NCBI GenBank assembly: GCA_937891975.1
Contig: CALAUA010000015.1
Coordinates: 1 to 64,000, forward strand
Direction: 5' to 3'
DNA from: an uncultured Bacteroidales bacterium
GTDB lineage: Bacteria; Bacteroidota; Bacteroidia; Bacteroidales; Paludibacteraceae
Length of the DNA: 64,000 nucleotides
Below the pieces are notes generated by a model. That model saw only the letters and a program-made list of their open reading frames with translations. It did not search any database and was not told where the DNA came from. Positions within the stretch are counted from its first letter, which is position 1; every line of letters starts with the position of its first letter. The translations under genes were made by a program, and so were the position numbers. Shown here piece by piece: positions 59,129 to 64,000 of the stretch.

Positions 59129-59159
59129 CAAAGTTACTACTTTTTTTTTATATATGCAA
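59129..59159 (-). promoter_or_regulatory. Promoter of the SGNH-glycosyltransferase genes
   Basis: Minus-strand TTGCATATAT -33 (59159) and TAACTTTG -7 (59136-59129), spacing 20 bp. Its -33 end lies 10 bp from the aroC -7 box. Confidence 0.75.
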
Positions 59160-59168
59160 TTTTTTTTG

Positions 59169-59176
59169 TAATTTTG
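59169..59176 (+). promoter_or_regulatory. -7 box of aroC
   Basis: TAATTTTG, with 21 nt to the ATG at 59198. No good TTG lies about 20 bp upstream, so the promoter may be weak, or activated, or limited by the divergent promoter. Confidence 0.6.
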
Positions 59177-59197
59177 CGCCATTATTCATTATTAGTC

Positions 59198-60202
59198 ATG
59201 AATACACTTGGAAAAAACTTTGTTTTTACCTCTTTTGGAGAGTCACACGGCAAGGCGATAGGCGGTGTGCTTGACGGTGTGCCTGCGGGTGTGCATATTG
59301 ATATGGATATGATTCGCGAGGCGTTAGATAAGCGGGCGGGGCGCGTTGCGCCAAGTTTAGAGGACGGCTGTGCCTACAGTTTAGAGTTTAAAGGCAAAGG
59401 AATATCCCCTCGTGCGTTGCTCGAGGGAGATGAGGTAGAGTGGCTGAGCGGAGTGATGGATGGGGTGACATTGGGTACACCGATTGCGTTTATCATTCGC
59501 AATAAAGATACTCGTCCTGAGGACTACGAATGGTTAAAAAACTCCTATCGCATTGGACATGCGGACCGCACTTATCAAGAGAAATATGGTATTCGTGACC
59601 ACCGTGGCGGTGGCAGAGCGTCCGCACGAGAAACTGCTTCACGAGTGGTAGCAGGTAGTGTGGCGCAGCAATTGCTAAAAGAGAAGAATATCCACATTCA
59701 TGCCGAATTGGTGCAAGTGGGTGAAGAGAAGAACCCTGAGCGATTTGATGAGTATATTGCTGCTATTCAGCGCGATGGCGATAGTATCGGTGGGGTGGTA
59801 GAGTGTGTGATTACGGGTTTACCAATTGGAGTTGGCGAGCCGATTTTTGATAAGTTACAGAGTCATTTGGCATTTGCCATGATGAGTATCAATGGCTGTA
59901 AAGGCTTTGAATATGGCTCTGGTTTTGAGGGCGTTTGTTTGAAAGGAAGTGAGATGTATCTGTCAGATAACCATACTCTTATCTCAGGCGGAATAGCAGG
60001 AGGCATATCCGATGGTACACCCGTGGTATTCCGTTGCGTATTCAAACCAACTGCTTCCAATCGCAATACCTTTGAGGCAATAAGGCGAGAAGGCGATGAG
60101 GCAAAAGGCAAGAGTATAGGTCGTCATGATGCCTGCATCGCTGTGCGGGCTGTGGCAGTGGTAGAAGCAATGGCAGCATTGGTGGTGCAAGATTTCTTTT
60201 AA
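59198..60202 (+). CDS. aroC: Chorismate synthase
   Basis: 334 aa from ATG 59198; a much longer upstream frame crosses the divergent gene and both promoters and is not used. Last step to chorismate, FMN-dependent. Signatures: GKNFVFTSFGESHGKAIG (about 5-22), HRGGGRASARETASRVVAG (about 135-153), and GRHDACIAVRAVAVVEAM near the end with the conserved R-x-D. Residues about 292-305 (EAIRREGDEAKGKS) come from an 8-bp repeat like that in the M13 peptidase gene. Confidence 0.96.
   Translation: MNTLGKNFVFTSFGESHGKAIGGVLDGVPAGVHIDMDMIREALDKRAGRVAPSLEDGCAYSLEFKGKGISPRALLEGDEVEWLSGVMDGVTLGTPIAFIIRNKDTRPEDYEWLKNSYRIGHADRTYQEKYGIRDHRGGGRASARETASRVVAGSVAQQLLKEKNIHIHAELVQVGEEKNPERFDEYIAAIQRDGDSIGGVVECVITGLPIGVGEPIFDKLQSHLAFAMMSINGCKGFEYGSGFEGVCLKGSEMYLSDNHTLISGGIAGGISDGTPVVFRCVFKPTASNRNTFEAIRREGDEAKGKSIGRHDACIAVRAVAVVEAMAALVVQDFF
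60074..60113 (+). repeat. 8-bp tandem array inside aroC
   Basis: Units AGGCAATA, AGGCGAGA, AGGCGATG, AGGCAAAA, then a partial unit. In frame, in the loop before the C-terminal GRHDACIA motif. Confidence 0.7.
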
Positions 60203-60317
60203 GTAAATATAGTCCTATGCCAATAATGTGATTAAAGAGAAAAAACGTAATAGGAACATTAACGGTACTAGTAATAAATGCCATAGACTGAGGTCTTATA
60301 AATGAATTTGTATAAAA

Positions 60318-60344
60318 AACGAGGTCGTGCGACCTCGTTTTTTT
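60318..60344 (+). terminator. aroC terminator
   Basis: A perfect stem AACGAGGTCG / CGACCTCGTT with a 2-nt loop, followed by T5. It is symmetric enough to end the convergent tnaA transcript as well. Confidence 0.85.
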
Positions 60345-60376
60345 GATAATGGACGGCTAGCGCCTAATGGATAATA
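60345..60376. repeat. TAATGGAC-palindrome repeat
   Basis: GGCTAGCGCC flanked by TAATGGAC and TAATGGAT; same plan as 31393-31424 and the array in tsaD. Confidence 0.65.
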
Positions 60377-60377
60377 G

Positions 60378-61754
60378 TTAGCCCAAACGCTCCAACTCCA
60401 CGGTGAAGTGGCGCATCAATGGTGCTTCTTTCGTGATTGCCAAGCCACGAGTGATGGTCTCACGGCGGTCATAGACGTTCTTCAGCGCAGCAGCGATGAC
60501 CTTCATGTGGTTGTCGGTATATACACGGCGAGGGATACAGAGGCGTACTAAGTCCAGTCCGCCAAAACGGTTCTCACGGGTCTCAGGGTCACGGTCAGCC
60601 AAGATATAACCAATCTCGCATGCACGGATACCTGCCTCGAGGTAGAGCTCGCAAGTCAATGTTTGCGCAGGGAACTCCTCAATAGGTACGTGGGTTAAGA
60701 CCTTATCAGCGTCCACGAAGATGGCGTGACCGCCCGCAGGGCGTTGGTAAGGGATGCCGTACTCGTCGAGCAACTGAGCCAAGTATTCCACTTGGTGGAT
60801 ACGGGTATGAAGCATATCGAACTGGGTGTTCTCCTCGAGACCGACAGCCAACGCCGCCATATCACGGCCGTTCATACCGCCATAGGTGATGAAGCCCTCA
60901 TAAGGGATACAGTAGCGTTTGCAGCCCTCGTACCAGTCCTCGCGGTTGGTAGCGATGAAGCCACCCATGTTGACGATACCGTCTTTCTTAGCAGACATGG
61001 TCATTGAGTCGGCATAGGAGAACATCTCGCGGGCAATCTCTTGGATAGACTTATCGGCATAGCCTTCCTCGCGAGTCTTGATGAAATAGGCATTCTCGGC
61101 AAAGCGCGCAGAGTCCATATTCACAGGTACGCCATAGCGGTGGCAGAGTTCGCATGTCTCGCGGATATTCTTCATGGAAACAGGTTGACCACCTACGGTG
61201 TTGTTGGTGACGGTGAGTACCATGAATGGAATATTGCCTGGGTTGTCCTTGAGGAGTTGCTCGAGGTGAACGAGGTCCACGTTACCCTTGAATGGGAGTT
61301 CGAGTTGGGTGTCCTTCGCCTCCTTGATAGTCACGTCGATGGCGTGTGCACGGCGTGCTTCGATATGACCTTTGGTGGTGTCGAAGTGGGCATTTCCAGG
61401 GATGATCTGACCCTCTTTTACGAGGTGAGAGAAGAGTACGTTCTCTGCTGCACGACCTTGGTGGGTTGGGATAACGTAGTTGAAACCTGTGATGCGGGTG
61501 ATAGTGTCTTTCAGTTCGAAGAATGACTTACTGCCCGAATAACTCTCGTCGCCAAGCATGAGGGCCGCCCATTGGCGGTCAGACATGGCGCCTGTGCCAG
61601 AGTCGGTGAGAAGGTCGATGTACACTTGCTCGCTGCGGAGCATAAAGATGTTGTTTTTGGCTTCACGGAGCCATTGTTCGCGCTCTGCGCGTGTGGATTT
61701 GCGGATGGGCTCTACCATCTTGATTTTCCACGATTCTGCAAAAGGTAATTCCAT
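60378..61754 (-). CDS. tnaA: Tryptophanase (tryptophan indole-lyase)
   Basis: 458 aa PLP enzyme of the beta-eliminating lyase family, splitting tryptophan into indole, pyruvate and ammonia. Landmarks: VIPTHQGRAAENVLFS (about 96), GNAHFDTTKGHIEARRA (about 118), VNMDSARFAENAYFI (about 216), and the PLP Lys in SMTMSAKKDGIVNMGG (about 258). Tyrosine phenol-lyase is a close relative that I cannot fully exclude. No tnaC-like leader peptide or tnaB permease is adjacent; the leader contains a 9-bp array. Confidence 0.93.
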   Translation of the reverse strand: MELPFAESWKIKMVEPIRKSTRAEREQWLREAKNNIFMLRSEQVYIDLLTDSGTGAMSDRQWAALMLGDESYSGSKSFFELKDTITRITGFNYVIPTHQGRAAENVLFSHLVKEGQIIPGNAHFDTTKGHIEARRAHAIDVTIKEAKDTQLELPFKGNVDLVHLEQLLKDNPGNIPFMVLTVTNNTVGGQPVSMKNIRETCELCHRYGVPVNMDSARFAENAYFIKTREEGYADKSIQEIAREMFSYADSMTMSAKKDGIVNMGGFIATNREDWYEGCKRYCIPYEGFITYGGMNGRDMAALAVGLEENTQFDMLHTRIHQVEYLAQLLDEYGIPYQRPAGGHAIFVDADKVLTHVPIEEFPAQTLTCELYLEAGIRACEIGYILADRDPETRENRFGGLDLVRLCIPRRVYTDNHMKVIAAALKNVYDRRETITRGLAITKEAPLMRHFTVELERLG

Positions 61755-61765
61755 GGATATATAAG

Positions 61766-61810
61766 GTTAAAAAAGTTTTAAGGGTTTCAAAGTTTCAATG
61801 TTTTAAGGGG
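61766..61810. repeat. 9-bp-type array in the tnaA leader
   Basis: AGTTTTAAG, GGTTTCAA, AGTTTCAAT, GTTTTAAGG in tandem between tnaA and the exosortase gene, reaching the end of the latter. Confidence 0.6.
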
Positions 61811-62369
61811 CTGGTTTTGCGATGCGGTGGGTCCACCAAAGCCAGAGGCAGAAGAGCATACCATAGAAGAGGTACTTGAAGAGGTACTCGTGCAAGAACT
61901 CAAACCGCTGGGGATGATGCTCTATTGCCATAGCAATCAGGGTGATACGCAATATATTGAAAAGGTAGGCACACACGATACCGAGAGGGATGAACCATAG
62001 TTTGTGCTTCCAACTGCCGCGTGCAATGAGCATGATGACAATCCATATGAACGATTGCTTGAGAGCCGTGCAACTCCAGACAATGCGTGTGCCTGTGCCC
62101 GTTTCGAAATGTATGAGGTTGGGTTCGAAGAAATACACGTGTTCGTTGGTCAAAGATAACAACCAATACACGATGCTGGCAATATGGTGCGACATGAAGT
62201 CGAATGGGCGTGTGATATCTAAACCAAACCATGTGACTTGGCTACCCCCTTCGTCACCCAGTACGGTGAACTTCCAAAAATAGTTGGCTGCGAGCAATGC
62301 CACGACAAAGAGAAGAATGTCCATGTAAGGACGGAGGGCTTCTTTGATATGTTCAACATGGTTCAACAT
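61803..62369 (-). CDS. Exosortase/archaeosortase family protein
   Basis: 188 aa, about five transmembrane helices. The three active-site residues of the family are in the expected order: Cys in IVWSCTALKQSF (about 98), Arg in FNILRITLIAMA (about 140) and His in FEFLHEYLFKYLFYG (about 159). Exosortases cleave a C-terminal sorting signal (such as PEP-CTERM) and attach the protein to the envelope. This is a compact form like those found in Bacteroidota (XrtF-like). Its first residues, MLNHVEH, come from a 10-bp repeat array. It lies 30 nt after tsaD on the same strand. Confidence 0.85.
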   Translation of the reverse strand: MLNHVEHIKEALRPYMDILLFVVALLAANYFWKFTVLGDEGGSQVTWFGLDITRPFDFMSHHIASIVYWLLSLTNEHVYFFEPNLIHFETGTGTRIVWSCTALKQSFIWIVIMLIARGSWKHKLWFIPLGIVCAYLFNILRITLIAMAIEHHPQRFEFLHEYLFKYLFYGMLFCLWLWWTHRIAKPAP

Positions 62370-62396
62370 GGTTCAAAATTGTTCAACGTGGTTCAT
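62350..62396. repeat. 10-bp tandem array (GTTCAACATG type), third copy
   Basis: Units GTTCAACATG twice, GTTCAAAATT, GTTCAACGTG. It contains the exosortase start codon and fills the gap to tsaD. Confidence 0.8.
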
Positions 62397-62399
62397 TAC

Positions 62400-63470
62400 C
62401 TAAATCTTGGTCTTTGCGTATGGGGCGGCGTCCATAGGACAGAACTCGCCATCGAGGTACTTGAAGTAGCCTGCTTGGCAGACCATGGCCGCATTGTCGG
62501 TAGTGTAGGAGAATGGCGGAATATGTACTGTCCAACGATGGCGACGACCTAAATCAATCAATGCATCACGTAATCCACTATTTGCACTCACACCACCTGC
62601 TACTGCTATCTCATTGACTTTTAGATCCTTAGCTGCACGTTTGAGTTTATTGATGAGTATGTCAATAATCGTTCTCTGCAAGGAAGCACAAAGGTCGGCT
62701 TTGTTTTCCTCGATGAAATTCGCATTCTCTTTGAGGTTGTCGCGGAGGAAATACAGGAAGGAGGTCTTGAGTCCAGAGAAAGAATAATTGTACCCTGGGA
62801 TATTGGGTTTGGCAAACGTAAATGCTTCGGCGTTGCCCTCTTTGGCTAGGCGATCAATCCATGGACCACCAGGGTAGGGAAGCCCCATGATTTTAGCGCA
62901 CTTGTCAAATGCTTCACCTGCTGCGTCATCAATAGTCTGACCCACGATCTCCATCTCACGGTGGGATTTTACCAATACGATTTGGCTATTACCTCCACTA
63001 ACGAGTAGGCATAGGAAGGGGAAGGAAGGGGATGCTTCGCTGTTGGACGGCGTACCGCCTATTGGACGCCCTGAAGGGCTATTGGACGCTACGCTATTGG
63101 TTTGGATGAAATGGGCAAGGATATGTGCTTGGAGATGGTTGACTTCTACGAGTGGTATGTTGAGCCCAAGTGCCATACCTTTGGCAAAACTGACGCCAAC
63201 TAGCAAACTGCCCAATAAACCAGGACCACGTGTAAAAGCAATGGCGGACAAATCTTTGTTCGTTACGCCTGCTCGCTTGAGGGCGGCATCTACAACAGGT
63301 ACGATATTTAATTGGTGAGCGCGACTGGCTAATTCGGGGACTACACCGCCGAACTCCTCATGTACTGCTTGTGAAGCCGTAACATTGCTTAATAGTATGC
63401 CATCACGAATGACAGCCGCAGAGGTGTCATCGCAACTTGATTCAATGGCTAAAATAACGACATTTTTCAT
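62400..63470 (-). CDS. tsaD: tRNA N6-adenosine threonylcarbamoyltransferase
   Basis: 356 aa. Transfers the threonylcarbamoyl group made by TsaC to A37 of tRNAs. ASKHA-fold motifs: AIESSCDDTSAAV (about 7), HLQAHILAHF (metal-binding His pair, about 111), LLVSGGNSQIVLV (about 153), PGYNYSFSGLKTSFL (about 228) and AVAGGVSANSGLRDAL (about 290). The stretch at about 123-148 (SVASNSPSGRPIGGTPSNSE) is coded by a palindromic repeat array and lies just after the metal-binding His pair. The start codon is only 8 nt from the promoter box. Confidence 0.95.
   Translation of the reverse strand: MKNVVILAIESSCDDTSAAVIRDGILLSNVTASQAVHEEFGGVVPELASRAHQLNIVPVVDAALKRAGVTNKDLSAIAFTRGPGLLGSLLVGVSFAKGMALGLNIPLVEVNHLQAHILAHFIQTNSVASNSPSGRPIGGTPSNSEASPSFPFLCLLVSGGNSQIVLVKSHREMEIVGQTIDDAAGEAFDKCAKIMGLPYPGGPWIDRLAKEGNAEAFTFAKPNIPGYNYSFSGLKTSFLYFLRDNLKENANFIEENKADLCASLQRTIIDILINKLKRAAKDLKVNEIAVAGGVSANSGLRDALIDLGRRHRWTVHIPPFSYTTDNAAMVCQAGYFKYLDGEFCPMDAAPYAKTKI
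63033..63100. repeat. TATTGGAC-palindrome array inside tsaD
   Basis: TATTGGAC or GTTGGAC spacers alternate with palindromes GGCGTACCGCC, GCCCTGAAGGGC and GCTACGC. The inserts differ but stay self-complementary. Single units occur at 31393-31424 and 60345-60376. Confidence 0.85.
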
Positions 63471-63478
63471 TGCGACTG

Positions 63479-63510
63479 CAAAAGTACAAAAAATATTTTG
63501 TCAATCCAAA
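63479..63510 (-). promoter_or_regulatory. Promoter of tsaD (near-leaderless)
   Basis: Minus-strand TTTGG -33 (63510-63506) and TACTTTTG -7 (63486-63479), spacing 20 bp. Eight nt separate the box from the ATG, exactly as at tsaC. It overlaps the divergent waaA promoter. Confidence 0.75.
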
Positions 63511-63527
63511 TTTTTTTACTACCTTTG
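63498..63527 (+). promoter_or_regulatory. Promoter of waaA
   Basis: -33 TTG at 63498-63500 and -7 TACCTTTG at 63520-63527, spacing 19 bp. Confidence 0.7.
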
Positions 63528-63580
63528 CACAAATTTACTGAAGTTTATACTGCGCGAGAGAAGAATACAAGGACGTAGGT

Positions 63581-64000
63581 GTGAATTTATATTTTTGGAT
63601 ATTGCGTTTGGCAGCATTGTTCGGACATCGGAAGGCAAAGAAGTTGGTGGCTGGGCAAGCAGAGGCTATAACAGAGTTGCAAGAGTGGCGTGCTACTATA
63701 TGTGGTATGCCAGTGTTGTGGATACATGTGGCATCTGTGGGGGAGTTTGAACAAGCACGCCCTCTCATTGAGCGTTTGCACAGGGAGTTACCTTTTCGCA
63801 AAGTACTGCTGACGTTCTTTTCCCCTTCTGGGTATGAGTTACGCAAGAATTATCAACTGGTGGATAAAGTCTTATATTTGCCTTTCGCTACGCGTCGGAA
63901 TGCTAAGAAATGGCTAGAAGTGCTTGCGCCAGAGATGGCGGTGTTTGTTAAGTATGAGTTTTGGCCAGCATACCTAAAGGCACTCAAAAAAAATAATGTA
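63581..64000 (+). CDS. waaA: 3-Deoxy-D-manno-octulosonic acid transferase, 5' part
   Basis: The first 140 codons of a gene cut by the window end. The only in-frame start after the upstream stop (63539-63541) is GTG at 63581. Reads LYFWILRLAALFGHRKAKKL (membrane anchor and basic stretch), then WIHVASVGEFEQARPLIERL with the catalytic-site Glu, LLTFFSPSGYELRKNY, YLPFATRRNAKKWL and FVKYEFWPAYL, the standard KdtA pattern. The enzyme adds Kdo to lipid A at the inner membrane. Confidence 0.92.
   Translation, partial: MNLYFWILRLAALFGHRKAKKLVAGQAEAITELQEWRATICGMPVLWIHVASVGEFEQARPLIERLHRELPFRKVLLTFFSPSGYELRKNYQLVDKVLYLPFATRRNAKKWLEVLAPEMAVFVKYEFWPAYLKALKKNNV

Noticed and set aside
58799..59197. N-terminal extension of aroC in the open frame
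   Set aside because: It is antisense to the SGNH gene and runs through both divergent promoters; chorismate synthase begins at MNTLGKNFVF.

Overview
The window is chromosomal DNA of a member of the Bacteroidota, most probably order Bacteroidales. More than fifteen intergenic regions carry the phylum-specific promoter: a -7 box TAnnTTTG preceded about 20 bp upstream by a TTG/TTTG -33 box. There are almost no Shine-Dalgarno sequences. The gene content also fits: DUF5686 and DUF5715 proteins, PorX, a DUF3467 protein, M49 dipeptidyl peptidase, diaminopimelate dehydrogenase, tryptophanase, and many short lipoprotein signal peptides. I saw no tRNA, rRNA, CRISPR array or transposase.

Layout. 1-8.3 kb: nrnA, an M13 peptidase lipoprotein, a Dabb protein, three exported proteins on the minus strand, and ddh. 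8.3-13.4 kb: glgB, nagB, cysS and a DUF5715 lipoprotein. 13.5-20.2 kb: an AraC regulator, rpmH, rbfA, a LolC/E-type permease, a lipoprotein, xerD and a DUF5686 outer-membrane protein. 20.2-22.3 kb (minus): xseB, a polyprenyl-phosphate sugar transferase and tsaC, followed by a probable 72-nt small RNA. 22.6-24.2 kb: pckA. 24.2-30.6 kb is accessory: repeat arrays, a strongly folded candidate RNA of about 220 nt ahead of three small exported proteins, dispersed repeats, a DUF454 protein, a cysteine-rich lipoprotein, a BspA-like surface protein bracketed by a duplicated promoter, and a decayed gene. 30.6-42 kb: PASTA protein, rluD, porX, EEP-family nuclease, rhomboid protease, HU, adk, obgE, ClC channel, sigma-54 activator, lptE, secG. 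42-50.7 kb (minus): TrpB2, a truncated glycosyltransferase, NlpC/P60 peptidase, a serine hydrolase/dipeptide epimerase fusion, aroA and DPP III. 51.2-55.3 kb (minus) is an AT-rich accessory module (WYL regulator, PD-(D/E)XK protein, coiled-coil membrane protein, PLD-family protein) that looks like a defence or stress cassette. 55.4-64 kb: nucleoside phosphorylase, DUF3467, glycosyltransferase, SGNH-like protein, aroC, tnaA, an exosortase-family protein, tsaD and the 5' part of waaA.

How genes work together. Ddh, the NlpC/P60 peptidase and the dipeptide epimerase fusion all act on peptidoglycan peptides or their precursors. TsaC and TsaD make and transfer the same t6A modification, and their promoters sit at an identical distance from the start codon. 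LptE, SecG, the LolC/E-like permease, PorX and the exosortase all concern envelope assembly or export. AroA and AroC are two steps of the chorismate pathway, and TrpB2 and TnaA act on tryptophan/indole.

The most unusual property is a dense population of tiny repeats. There are short tandem arrays with fixed unit lengths of 7, 8, 9, 10 or 11 bp, and spacer repeats carrying small palindromes whose sequence changes while the pairing is kept. They occur between genes and also in frame inside conserved enzymes (aroA, tsaD, a glycosyltransferase, and probably glgB, an M13 peptidase, aroC and an NlpC/P60 peptidase). In two places they supply the start codon and first residues of a protein.
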